The position numbers and the translations under genes are program-made. 58,484 bases of DNA, taken from positions 1 to 58,484 of the forward strand of contig NZ_QNRV01000020.1 in the NCBI RefSeq assembly GCF_003315195.1. Direction: 5' to 3'. This stretch comes from Sutterella wadsworthensis. GTDB taxonomy: Bacteria; Pseudomonadota; Gammaproteobacteria; Burkholderiales; Burkholderiaceae_F. Shown piece by piece: positions 45,894 to 54,386 of this stretch. Numbering within the stretch: the first letter of the stretch is position 1; the number at the start of each line of letters is the position of its first letter. Under the pieces are notes generated by a model. It was not told the DNA's origin. It worked only from the letters and a program-made list of their open reading frames with translations, and made no database searches.

Positions 45894-46802
45894 TGTCGAG
45901 TTAAGCGAATCAGATGTTTACTATCAATAAATCAATTGATATTGAGAATTGTTCGCATTATATGAATAGTGCATTCTCAATTCATCTTTGAAACACATTC
46001 CCGGAAGGACCTTTCATTCTTCCAAATTTTTCGTATACATCTGATTACTCTGCCTTTCCTATTTCATCCATCTGAGACTGCGACTAGGATTAAACAAAAC
46101 GGCATCAGTTGTTTTCATCACAGTCTAAAACTGTCAGTTGTAATCTTGGTAAAATTACTTATTCATTGACTGAATAAAATTTCATTTAATTAAATTATTT
46201 AGTATACGTTGCTGAAAATCCGTTTTCATCCATTATTGTATACGTTTCAATTGATAAATACACAGCGGTGACTGATCAATTTCACTATAAAAATCATTAT
46301 CTAGTCTCCGGCAAAATATTTTGACCAGCAAACAGCCTGCAGACTGCTCGGACGGCTGACTCACATGGGAATCAACAGACATCAACATTTACAATTTTAT
46401 GAATTTATTATTTATTCTCCATGAATCATTCAAGACATCCTCAGAAAAGCGTCATTCACACCGTTGCCTCAGTACGCTGACATTCCCGCCTGCTTGCAAA
46501 GCCGAAAAGCTTCACTCTGACTGACCAAATGACGCGAGTCCTGTTGGGAGCAGCCAAACGCTCCACGACGATTGTCAGGCCGGCATTGAGAATAAAGGCC
46601 TTCCTCAGCCGGAAAGCCCAGATCACTGCCGCATTGAACTGAAGGCTGAATCCAGCATCTCCTCAGATTGCCGGTACCGGCTGAATGCGCCTGCCAACCA
46701 CCATTGGCTTTTTGTGGGAACGCAGAGCATTTCCAGCGCTGCAGCGAAAGCTCATTTTCTGCACTCGACCGTCTCTGCCCGGTGAGCGCCATCCCCTCTG
46801 TT
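45894..46802. other. AT-rich region between receptor 2 and nikO
   Basis: A 909-bp gap. A Fur box lies at its left end. From 45990 to 46440 it is AT-rich with no recognisable gene. From 46470 to 46800 it is GC-richer, with an open frame on the minus strand that has no convincing coding pattern. It may hold a decayed gene. Confidence 0.4.
45941..45961. promoter_or_regulatory. Fur box upstream of TonB receptor 2
   Basis: Read on the minus strand, ataatgcgaacaattctcaat resembles the Fur site before receptor 1 (gaatgcgaatcattctcat). It lies about 50-70 bases before the receptor start. Confidence 0.65.
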
Positions 46803-47462
46803 TTATTCCAATGCCAAGATTTGAGCGTCGCGAATCGTCACCATTCGGCCGCAGACACGTTTGAGAAATGCGTAATCATGACTGACGATCAGCTTGGCGA
46901 TCTGCAAAGACTCGATTGTCTTGGTGAGACGATCGACCGATGCGGGGTCGAGCGCCGTAGTCGGCTCATCCAAAAGAATCACTTCGGGTTCCATCGCAAG
47001 GATGCAGGCGATGGAGACCAACCGCTTCTGCCCGCCGGAGAGCCGGAAAGAGATGCTCTCGGCAAGATTTGCTATTCCAAGCATCGACAGCACATCCAAT
47101 GCACGAGTGCGCGCTTGAGCGTATGAGAGACCGAGATTCAGCGGCCCGAACATGACGTCTTCAATTACCTCCGGGAAAAAGAGCTGATCGTCCGGATTCT
47201 GCAGCACGTAGCCCACTTTTCTTCTGAGTCTTTGAAAGTCTTTCTGTGCAGTTACCGGCACGCCTTCCAGCGAAAGATTCATCGCCTGCGGGCGCTCGAG
47301 TCCCGTGAGGATTCTCAGCAGCGTGGTCTTCCCGCAGCCGATCGGACCACAGAGGCCGAGCGATTCCTTTGGAGCTAGTGAGAATGCCGCATCGCGAAAA
47401 ATCACGCGGTCTGAGCGTGAAAAGGAAAGGTTCTTCACCTCAAGAAGCGCAGTCTGCATCAT
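46803..47462 (-). CDS. nikO: ECF nickel/cobalt transporter ATPase (NikO/CbiO)
   Basis: A 219-aa cytoplasmic ATPase. Walker A is GPIGCGKTTLLRIL, followed by the Q-loop YVLQNPDDQLFF, which is typical of ECF-type ATPases. The signature is LSGGQKRLVSIACILAM and Walker B is VILLDEPTTALDP. It overlaps the preceding nikQ by ATGA. It energises metal uptake with NikQ and NikM and is the last gene of nikK-M-L-Q-O. Confidence 0.92.
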   Translation of the reverse strand: MMQTALLEVKNLSFSRSDRVIFRDAAFSLAPKESLGLCGPIGCGKTTLLRILTGLERPQAMNLSLEGVPVTAQKDFQRLRRKVGYVLQNPDDQLFFPEVIEDVMFGPLNLGLSYAQARTRALDVLSMLGIANLAESISFRLSGGQKRLVSIACILAMEPEVILLDEPTTALDPASVDRLTKTIESLQIAKLIVSHDYAFLKRVCGRMVTIRDAQILALE

Positions 47463-48181
47463 GAAACGAAATCCCAGACGAGAAGCAGCAAAGCAAGGCC
47501 AATCGTCAGAACAAGAAGTCCCGCTTCACCGGCATTCTTCAATCCGCTTGCAGGGACTGGCCAGTGCCCAGAGAATCCCCGAAGAATCAGCGCCTCATTG
47601 AGCACACGGCTTCTTGCATATGCCCGGATAAAGAGTGTCGAGATAAAGGCTGCAAGCGTTTGGTAAGAATGCTTATTCATAGAAGCCCGAAAACCTCGGA
47701 GCTGAACAGATTCCGAAAGTGAACGGTACGAACGGCTGAGCAGTTCCGTCTCACGCGTCATGAAAAGCAAAAGCGTCACCAGCTTCATCGGCAGACGAGC
47801 AGCCCGCAGACCGGAAGCCACTTCCGTGAGCCGCATACCTGGAACAAACGCATCGAAGAGCAGAAAAACTGCATTGCACTTCATCGTGACGAGAAGCGAT
47901 AGCAGGAGCCCCTCCTTCGTAATATCAAAGACACCCGCTGAAGCAACCGTCACTCCAGGCGTGCTCCAGGGCGTGAAGCACCAGATCAGAATCAGAAAAC
48001 CGTTCACGGCGGCGAGCCGCCGAAGACGAAGCGGTTCGCCGCTAAACCATGCGGCGAGACGGATCACAACGGCTCCCAAGAGTGCCGCTTCCGCCGCCGA
48101 CAACGTGGTCAGGAAAGCACTTGCCGTCCCAAGGATGCTCGGAACGGCTAGCCGCAATGCCGGAGACAAAGTGAGACGCAT
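47459..48181 (-). CDS. nikQ: ECF transporter membrane component (NikQ/CbiQ)
   Basis: A 240-aa inner-membrane coupling (T) component. It has about five or six helices and the cytoplasmic ATPase-coupling motifs near residues 130-190 (RSYRSLSESVQLRGF and ARSRVLNEALILRGF), the paired Ala-Arg-Gly type signatures of the CbiQ family. The ATG at 48181 lies 2 bases after the nikL stop. It overlaps nikO. Together these form the energising module for NikM. Confidence 0.87.
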   Translation of the reverse strand: MRLTLSPALRLAVPSILGTASAFLTTLSAAEAALLGAVVIRLAAWFSGEPLRLRRLAAVNGFLILIWCFTPWSTPGVTVASAGVFDITKEGLLLSLLVTMKCNAVFLLFDAFVPGMRLTEVASGLRAARLPMKLVTLLLFMTRETELLSRSYRSLSESVQLRGFRASMNKHSYQTLAAFISTLFIRAYARSRVLNEALILRGFSGHWPVPASGLKNAGEAGLLVLTIGLALLLLVWDFVS

Positions 48182-48183
48182 GC

Positions 48184-48804
48184 TTATGACCGCCGACGGC
48201 GAGCCCATGCGGCAATGCCGCCCAAGCCAATCAGCCAGCCCATTCCGCCCACAATTTCCGGGATCCCGGGCGTTTTATCGTGACTCAGCGCTAACTCTCG
48301 ATAAACCGGTGCAAGCTTCTTATCGAGAACGCGGCTGAAGACCGCCTCAAGCTCGGCCTCACTCATAGCCGCCGCAGCACTGTCTTTTTTCGGCGGTGCA
48401 GCTGGCTGAGTCATTTGCGTGCTGACGGGAGCAGCTGCCGGGAGCTTGGATGCGCCGGCTCCGTCGGCCGCAGCAAGCTCATCAGCGGGAATCGACCATT
48501 GATTCTGATGGCCCTCTCCTGCGTTGATCTCCAACTCTAGGCCTTTGGGCGCATGACGCATCGCGTCAGTGACATCGAACCGCCAGACCCCGGCATCGTC
48601 CGTGACGCCGGCCGCCAAAACAGAACCATCGGCGGCATTTTTCACCGTAACGGCTCCCTTTTGCACCCGGCTGCCGCTGGAAAACTTGGATTCAGTGACA
48701 ACTTGATCACCTTCAATCCAAGCAAAAATATTCACGCGGTGTGCGTTCGCACCCGCACAAAGCAAAAGCGCAAGCGCTCCGGCTGCGATTTTTGATGTGT
48801 TCAC
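48184..48804 (-). CDS. nikL: NikL/CbiL-like accessory protein of nickel ECF transporter
   Basis: A 206-aa protein starting with GTG that overlaps the NikM stop (GTGA). A signal peptide ends at GANA, and the mature N-terminus HRVNIFAWIEGDQVVTESKF is the conserved start of NikL/CbiL, in which the histidine is probably a metal ligand. A beta-rich domain spans residues 25-100. An Ala/Pro-rich linker follows, and a C-terminal membrane helix (GGMGWLIGLGGIAAW) ends in RRRR. It works with NikM and NikQ in metal capture at the periplasmic side. Confidence 0.82.
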   Translation of the reverse strand: MNTSKIAAGALALLLCAGANAHRVNIFAWIEGDQVVTESKFSSGSRVQKGAVTVKNAADGSVLAAGVTDDAGVWRFDVTDAMRHAPKGLELEINAGEGHQNQWSIPADELAAADGAGASKLPAAAPVSTQMTQPAAPPKKDSAAAAMSEAELEAVFSRVLDKKLAPVYRELALSHDKTPGIPEIVGGMGWLIGLGGIAAWARRRRS

Positions 48805-49421
48805 AAGGGCCTCTCTTCACCAAGATGAAGCAGTTCAGGATAAGTTCGAGCGATCATATCGACCACAAGAGCGGTAATCACGGCTTCCGCCGCCATAATG
48901 GGGACGTGTGCCGCAAGGAGCGCAGCCGCCGAAGCAACGAAACCTTCGCTCGAGAATGCCAATGCGCAGGCGGTCATCAGTGCCGCAATTAAAACGCCTG
49001 CTGCGCCCGCTAAAGCGCCAGCAATCATCAATCGCCGGCGCGATACGCCAGGGTGAACCAACGCATGGAAAAGCATGCCTGCAGCCAATGCGCCGGTTCC
49101 CATCGTAGTTGTGTTGACGCCGAGCACGGTGAGCCCGCCAAATTCAAAGAGCACTCCCTGCAGCAAAAGCGCTGTAAAAATCACAGGGTAGGCAGAGACT
49201 CCCAGCATCACGCCGACAAGTCCGCAAAGCAGCAGATGAGCGCTTGACACGCCTATCGGCACATGAATCAGGGAAGCGATGAAAAAAGCGGCGCCAACGA
49301 GCCCCGCAGTTATGAGGCGGGACTCATCAAGGCGCTTTAATCCGACGGCGATGCCTGCCGCAGCCGCAGCCGCGCCGGCAATGAGCACTGGCGCGGAAAG
49401 AACACCTTCGGCGATATGCAT
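48801..49421 (-). CDS. nikM: Nickel/cobalt-binding ECF S-component (NikM/CbiM)
   Basis: A 206-aa inner-membrane metal-binding component. The N-terminus MHIAEGVLS is the hallmark: the free amino group and His2 coordinate the metal. A second histidine motif, SLIHVPIGVSSAHLLLCGLVGVMLG, lies near residues 50-75. About six helices are present. Nickel is favoured over cobalt because of the accompanying NikK and NikL, but this is not decisive. It starts 6 bases after nikK. Confidence 0.9.
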   Translation of the reverse strand: MHIAEGVLSAPVLIAGAAAAAAGIAVGLKRLDESRLITAGLVGAAFFIASLIHVPIGVSSAHLLLCGLVGVMLGVSAYPVIFTALLLQGVLFEFGGLTVLGVNTTTMGTGALAAGMLFHALVHPGVSRRRLMIAGALAGAAGVLIAALMTACALAFSSEGFVASAAALLAAHVPIMAAEAVITALVVDMIARTYPELLHLGEERPL

Positions 49422-49427
49422 GATGGC

Positions 49428-50210
49428 TCACTTCACCAGCGGTGCGGTGAATTCCGTCCAAAGCACGGCCCCGAGCTCGACATCCTTCTCAGCGCCGGCT
49501 TCTTTGAGCTTATAGTCAGCGTCCGTGAGCGCAGCAAAGCCCCACCAGCCGGCCCACGGCGCAGTGAAAGCGAAGATCCCTTGAACATCGGTTTTCACGA
49601 CCTGAGTGACAAAGTAGTCATTGGGAGCCTCGTATTTGCCGTCGCGATTAAAGTACTCCACCTCGACGTCTGCCCCTGCCGCGGGCTTGCCGTCAACCAG
49701 AAGCTGACCGCGGAAAGTATTGCCGGCATAGTTGGCAAAAGGCCGTGTGAGCGGAACAATTTCAGTTTTAACGCCTGCAGGCTTATCCCAGCCATCCTCA
49801 TCGCCGTAGGCAGGAACAATCACTTTCGTGTAATGCACGATGAACTTGTCTTCCGCAGGTTCCCAGTAAGGCTTGGGGTCAACCACAAATTGATAAACCC
49901 CGGGACGCGCGAAACGGTAGTCTGCCTGCCAAGAAGCCTTTTCAAAAAGCTTGTCAGCCTTGAGTGAACCCGAAAGATCCGTCTTTCGTCCGTCCTGAAC
50001 GACATAGAAAGCATCGGGCTTAGCCATTGTCATCCCGTTGCGCTCCATCGGATGAGCAAAGGCGATAGTGAAATGCACATTTGCATCCTTCTGTTCCAAA
50101 ACGGCGGAATGCTCTGGAATCACAATCCCGAAATGTGCCCAAGCGACAGCGCTTGAAAGCGAAAGAACCGCAGCTGCGGCAATTGTGCTGAATTGAAGTT
50201 GAAGCTTCAT
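49428..50210 (-). CDS. nikK: NikK-like periplasmic metal-handling protein (DUF4198)
   Basis: A 260-aa exported protein. A signal peptide ([17 protein letters not shown]) leaves [15 protein letters not shown] at the mature N-terminus, the DUF4198/NikK pattern with an N-terminal histidine. Later [18 protein letters not shown] and the C-terminal [12 protein letters not shown] match the family's beta-sandwich architecture. It is first in the nik operon and probably delivers or senses nickel before NikM. Confidence 0.85.
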   Translation of the reverse strand: MKLQLQFSTIAAAAVLSLSSAVAWAHFGIVIPEHSAVLEQKDANVHFTIAFAHPMERNGMTMAKPDAFYVVQDGRKTDLSGSLKADKLFEKASWQADYRFARPGVYQFVVDPKPYWEPAEDKFIVHYTKVIVPAYGDEDGWDKPAGVKTEIVPLTRPFANYAGNTFRGQLLVDGKPAAGADVEVEYFNRDGKYEAPNDYFVTQVVKTDVQGIFAFTAPWAGWWGFAALTDADYKLKEAGAEKDVELGAVLWTEFTAPLVK

Positions 50211-50480
50211 TGCTCGATGCCTTCTGAGAGGAGATAAATGCTTTGAATACTGCTCGAGAGCAGATATTCATACGTTTTCTTAAATCATCATACGCTCTGC
50301 TCCAGATACTGCAAGATGGTCAAACGACCTAGGCATCCACCACCTTTGAGGCATTGCTTCTGAGATCGCACATCCGAGCGAACCGACTTCATTGCATACA
50401 ACCCTGCCCCTACGGGCAAAAAAGACGTTTGTATGCGGCAATCTCAGCTCCCCGCATCAAGCTCTAATGGCTCTCTCGGG
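50211..50480. promoter_or_regulatory. Upstream region of nik operon
   Basis: Two direct repeats tcatacg (50268-50274, 50288-50294) are spaced 20 bp and resemble NikR half-sites (TCATAC), though they are direct rather than inverted. Further upstream gcatacaa (50394-50401) and ttgtatgc (50429-50436) form an 8-bp inverted repeat. No cobalamin riboswitch core was found. Metal-dependent control is plausible but unproven. Confidence 0.4.
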
Positions 50481-50541
50481 GAAAAAACAAAACTCCCGAA
50501 GACTCATGCCCTATGGAATAGGATCAAGTCGTTCGGGAGTT
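50481..50541 (-). terminator. Terminator of autotransporter gene
   Basis: aactcccgaa (50491-50500) pairs with ttcgggagtt (50532-50541), with further inner pairing. On the minus strand it is followed by ttgttttttc, a good U-tract. Confidence 0.8.
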
Positions 50542-50585
50542 TGGAATAAGAACCTTCCTCCTTAAGAAGGTTCCTGCCGTTCTCT

Positions 50586-52241
50586 TTAGAAGCTGTAGCG
50601 AGCCGAAACCTGAGCGAAGAAGCTGCTCATATTGTCGCTGCCGCAGGCGGCTCCGCCTTGAATGCCCAGACTGAGCGCGCCCTTCTGGGCTTCAATGCCT
50701 GCGCGCGAGCGCAGAACATTTTCTGCCCAAACAACCATATTGACGGATCCGACAGTAGAACCCCAAGTCGTCGTTGCTTCGACATCCTTGTCGCCGAAGG
50801 ATCGAACATAGGCGACATCCAAGAGCGGCTGCAGAGTCCACCCGGAGGCAGCTGCCGTCTTGCCCGTGAACATCAGCCCGACCGGGACCGTCCAGAGACT
50901 CTGATGAGTGCTCGAAACATGAGTGCCGTTGCTTACGGTGTAGTCATCCGTGTTCAGACGCACATAGTTGAGCCCGACATACGGAATGAGTTTTGAATTC
51001 TCATAAAGCTGAACCGCAGCCTCACCGCGAACCCCAATAGTCCAGACATTGGTCTTCACACTGTCGGCCTTAGCATAGCCGACAGAGGAATCTGTCAGAT
51101 CGTTGCTGGTACGCAGATAACCGGCCTGCCCGACAAGGTTGAACTGCCCGAAGCGTTTGCCCGCATAGAGCGATGCGCCGTAGTAGTCGACATCATTCTT
51201 GACGCCGGCATTGGCCGACTGACCGCGTACGCTGCCGGAACCCAGATTGGCCAGCCCGCCGAACGTCATGTCGCTTCTCGTCCACTCACCGCCGACGATC
51301 ACGCCGCCGAGTTCAGCATTGATCTCATTCATGGATGAATTGCCGCCCAAATCCAGACGCGTGCCGGAAACTTCGGCGAAACTCGTAACCCCGTCGACAA
51401 AGGTCTGCGAAAGTGATGCACGTTTCTGTGCAGTATCCGTTGCTAAACCCAGCCCCTGCAGAGCGGCTGCCTGAACGCCCGCAGCAGCGGCAAGATTCAT
51501 CCCGCCTTTCAAATTGGCTTCGCCGAGGAAGAATTCATCCTTGATACGGTCCTTTAAGGGCGACACACTCGGCAGTCGGTTGTAGAAGTCAATCACGCCG
51601 GCAGTCTTGATGCCGGTTGTCTGCGCAACTTCTTCGGCAGACTTCTGCGCAAGCGTGTAGGTATCCGTTCCATAGACATACTTCCACAGAATGTTGTCGA
51701 CTTTCACGGTGCTGGGCGCATCCGCAAGCGTCAGGCTGCCCGTCTGCGTGGTTTCGCCGTCAGCCAAATTGACGCCGACGTTATGGAAGTAAAGAATCGA
51801 ATCCCCTTCCAGCGTCACGGTCCCATTCGTAATATTGGTCTTCCCTGCGGCGTCCACCACCAGTGTTCCGTTATGAACAACCAGCCCAGCTGAAGCAGTC
51901 CCCGCACCGGCAAGGATGGTCGAACCAGTGAGATTCACATTGCCGCTCGCATAGACCACAGGTGTATTGCTCGTCAAAGCAGCCGCCCCTTTGGTTTGAG
52001 AGAAGAGGCCTGCGCCGTTCCCCAACCCCAGCGTACTGCCGGGGGTCACCATAACCTTGCCGGCATTGGCAATGTCGGCGAAAGCCGCAGCAGCCGGGGC
52101 AGTTTTGCTGCCGATCGACAAAGTCTTCCCGCTGTTTGCGGCGTTGGGTTCAACGCCAGTGAAGAAGAATGAACCGCCCGCAATCGTGCTCTCATTCTTG
52201 TCCCCGTACGAAAACTCCAATTCCCCGAGTTGGATTGTCAA
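50586..52241 (-). pseudogene. Autotransporter lacking its 5' end
   Basis: The remaining 551 codons encode the end of a type V autotransporter. A Gly/Thr/Asn-rich beta-helical passenger (residues 1-200, with LTGSTILAGAG and GTVTLEGDSILYFHN) is followed by a linker and a 12-strand barrel (about 270-551) ending VSARYSF. Only a TTG start is available, with an in-frame stop about 40 bases upstream, and no signal peptide lies in any frame to 52480. The gene is therefore 5'-truncated and could not export its product. Its left border meets the AT-rich integrative element, which may have removed the start. A very distant start is excluded. Confidence 0.8.
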
Positions 52242-52434
52242 ACAGAATCTGACATGGAAGAACAGACTTTTGAGTCAGACAAGCAGGCAAGGTCAATGTT
52301 TACTCATGCACTACCACTTTATGTAAACATTCGATATGTTGTTTATTGCAAACATATACAGATCGCATTGATTGAGATTTTATTTCTGAAAGTCAATCAG
52401 TTAGTAGTTTATTAGGGGATTACCCGCTTGCGAT
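52242..52434. other. AT-rich junction region
   Basis: This stretch joins the broken autotransporter to the homopolymer pair. No protein or recognisable att core was found. AT content rises sharply here, so the element boundary probably lies within it. Confidence 0.4.
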
Positions 52435-52476
52435 GGGGGGGGGGGGGGGGGGGGGGGGATTTCTACCCCCCCCCCC
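52435..52476. repeat. G24 / C11 opposed homopolymers
   Basis: Twenty-four G (52435-52458), then atttcta, then eleven C (52466-52476). The two could pair into a hairpin. The tract lies just after the stop of the small gene at 52481 on the minus strand, so it does not alter that protein. It may be hypermutable, or partly an assembly artefact. The boundary of the AT-rich element is nearby. Confidence 0.7.
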
Positions 52477-52480
52477 TACA

Positions 52481-52861
52481 TTAAATAAAACAATCTGTCT
52501 CATCAAGGATAACTATATCTTTAAATAAATTCTTTAATCGAATATGTATTTTTCTTGTTGTAGCTACAAAGATAGAAACTTTAGGGAACAATCTATTTAA
52601 TGCTTTCAAGGTGGTTTTTATATCATCTTCGTCATATACCTCAACCTGTATGAAATCAGAGAAGGTATCGAGCAATTTTTTTCTTGGATTTGCGACATAA
52701 ATAATCATTTCACGATCTTCTGATGCATAGCACTTATCAAATATTGGGGAAGCTACATCGGTTGAGAGTAACTCAAAATCCCTATCTTTTTTTAGATTGT
52801 AGACCTTAGCTTTAATAAAATCGTGATTCTTCTGAATCGGTAAAAAATAAGAGTTTACCAT
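52481..52861 (-). CDS. Small hypothetical protein of the element
   Basis: A 126-aa soluble protein, Lys/Asp/Phe-rich, with alternating short strands and helices (for example REMIIYVANPRKK, then TFSDFIQVEVYDEDD, then VSIFVATTRKIHIRL). No family was recognised. It lies left of the putative replication origin and is the last gene of the AT-rich element. Its stop is followed within 4 bases by the C11/G24 tract. It could be an immunity, copy-control or accessory function. Nothing in the sequence decides. Confidence 0.55.
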   Translation of the reverse strand: MVNSYFLPIQKNHDFIKAKVYNLKKDRDFELLSTDVASPIFDKCYASEDREMIIYVANPRKKLLDTFSDFIQVEVYDEDDIKTTLKALNRLFPKVSIFVATTRKIHIRLKNLFKDIVILDETDCFI

Positions 52862-52891
52862 TTTGATAGAAAATCGGTTGAAGTTAATCTA

Positions 52892-53056
52892 CTAACAGAT
52901 CTAACAGGTCTAACGGGTCTAGCACTCAATACGACATGCGTTTATTACCATCGTTAATTTATAGATGTTATTTATAATAAATAACATCTATAAATGATAA
53001 GGTGAGGAGTGTCTTCAAAGACCCGTTAAACCCGTTAAACCCGTTAGAGCCGTTAG
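52892..53056. other. Putative replication origin: opposed iterons with AT-rich palindrome
   Basis: Three 9-bp repeats (52892-52918, consensus CTAACRGRT) and four repeats in the opposite sense (53021-53056, consensus ACCCGTTAR, the reverse complement) flank a 37-bp AT-rich palindrome at 52958-52994 with 17-bp arms. One unit, CTAACGGGT / ACCCGTTAG, is identical on both sides. Iterons beside an AT-rich segment and next to primase and helicase genes resemble the P4-type origin. Function is inferred. Confidence 0.6.
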
Positions 53057-53064
53057 AGGTTTTC

Positions 53065-53199
53065 ATGATGGTTGTTTATACTGATTTGGGTAAATTCCAT
53101 CATCGATACTACATTATGAGTTTCAAAATTAAATTTTCCGATTCCTTAAATGAGGAGGAAGTTATGATTAATTTTGCTAAATATATAGCGCCCAAGTAA
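53065..53199 (+). CDS. Possible 44-aa protein opposite the helicase operon
   Basis: An open frame from ATGATG at 53065, with AGAGG 7 bases upstream, encodes a Lys/Tyr/Asp-rich 44-residue peptide ending FAKYIAPK. A longer frame from 53002 reads through the iterons and is less likely. It is the only rightward frame in this part of the element. Coding status is uncertain. Confidence 0.25.
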   Translation: MMVVYTDLGKFHHRYYIMSFKIKFSDSLNEEEVMINFAKYIAPK

Positions 53200-53219
53200 T
53201 TTATAGGGCGCCTTATATA

Positions 53220-54386
53220 TTATCTATATCCTGAGCATGCTCGTTTTAATTGGACAGTTAAATATCCCCTTTTGTTATTTTCCTGCGATAGCTGTTTGGG
53301 TTTTATATCGAAAGTTGCTAAATTACGAGACAGTTTTGTGCAACTTAATTCAATATAATCAGGCATATTGTTAAGCTCCTTAATAAGTTTTGACGTAGTA
53401 ATCCAGTCTTGTTTGTTCTTTTTTGCTATTTCATAAACAATGTGTAATAGTCTCAATTCTGGAGATAAGGTGGAAGTTAAGCACATTTGACATGCATTTT
53501 TGCATATTCTCTGTGTATTTCCATCTGCCATACATTCAAGCATTGCCCATATCGGTTCGTAGCAGTCAATCTGTCGATCATTAAATTCGTTAGGAAATTC
53601 TATTTCTCCTGAATCCGTTAATTTCCGCACTTCCTCACCGAATCTAATACTGAGTGTATAGAATCGTTGTCTAATCGACTTAAACTCTTCTTCGTGTTGT
53701 TTGAACTTGATTCGTTTCTTATTTGCGAGATTTTCTGGTTTGCGCATAAGATAGATAACAATGCTGCGACTAGTTAATGTATCGTAGAGCTGTTCAGATT
53801 TAATTCCAGCAATAGCTTTAAATCCGAAACAATTATAAGTTTTAACGTTATCACTGAAGCCGCCGTTAATATTACTGGCTGAACGAAAAACTTTACCACT
53901 TCGAGTATTGCCATTGTTCAAAATTGAAGAAAATCCATCTCGATCTTTCAAATATTGATCGACTTCATCCATAAGTAAAGTAGGCGAGCCTTGATCCATC
54001 AATCGGAACACTGAAGCCGAGGTACAATCTCCAGCTTTAATTGGAAATCGTACAAGTCGTTCTAAGAATTCCAGTAATTTCGTTTTCCCACAAGCTTTAG
54101 TTTTTGAGGTGATTAACAGATATGGAACAAGATCAAGAGAATCTACAAACCATGTTGAGGCTACCCACAGACTAATAACAATAGCTTCCGATTCACTCAT
54201 CCATACGAACTTTTTCAACAGATCAATACAATTATTGAGCGTTTCTTTAAATGAAACATCCTCTTCACAAAGCGGAGGAGGAATGAATTTCAGTTGTTTG
54301 CTTTGCTTATCCTGTGAGCAGATCTTGTCAGGCTTGATAGGGGATTGGGCAATATCTTTGATCAATACGAATGGAGGTTTACTCAT
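53220..54386 (-). CDS. DUF3631-like ATPase (replication helicase-type)
   Basis: A 388-aa cytoplasmic protein. The P-loop SKTKACGKTKLLE (residues 94-106) and Walker B LLMDEVDQYL (137-146) match the DUF3631 group found beside plasmid- and satellite-type primases. The usual first glycines of the P-loop are replaced, but GKT is intact. SRSIVIYLMRKP follows, then a C-terminal helical region (LLHIVYEIAKKN) that may bind DNA. It overlaps the primase by ATGA. With that protein it probably unwinds DNA at the iteron origin, taking the part of the helicase half of phage P4 alpha. Confidence 0.75.
   Translation of the reverse strand: MSKPPFVLIKDIAQSPIKPDKICSQDKQSKQLKFIPPPLCEEDVSFKETLNNCIDLLKKFVWMSESEAIVISLWVASTWFVDSLDLVPYLLITSKTKACGKTKLLEFLERLVRFPIKAGDCTSASVFRLMDQGSPTLLMDEVDQYLKDRDGFSSILNNGNTRSGKVFRSASNINGGFSDNVKTYNCFGFKAIAGIKSEQLYDTLTSRSIVIYLMRKPENLANKKRIKFKQHEEEFKSIRQRFYTLSIRFGEEVRKLTDSGEIEFPNEFNDRQIDCYEPIWAMLECMADGNTQRICKNACQMCLTSTLSPELRLLHIVYEIAKKNKQDWITTSKLIKELNNMPDYIELSCTKLSRNLATFDIKPKQLSQENNKRGYLTVQLKRACSGYR

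Noticed and set aside
46469-46792. Open frame of 107 codons downstream of nikO
   Set aside because: The G-rich tract touches the ATG without spacing, the composition (Ser, Arg, Cys, Gln) is like a random frame, and no family is recognised. A decayed gene in another frame is possible but unsupported.
50211-50480. Cobalamin or nickel riboswitch before nikK
   Set aside because: No B12 box and no NiCo-type junction motif was found. The repeats present look like protein-binding sites.
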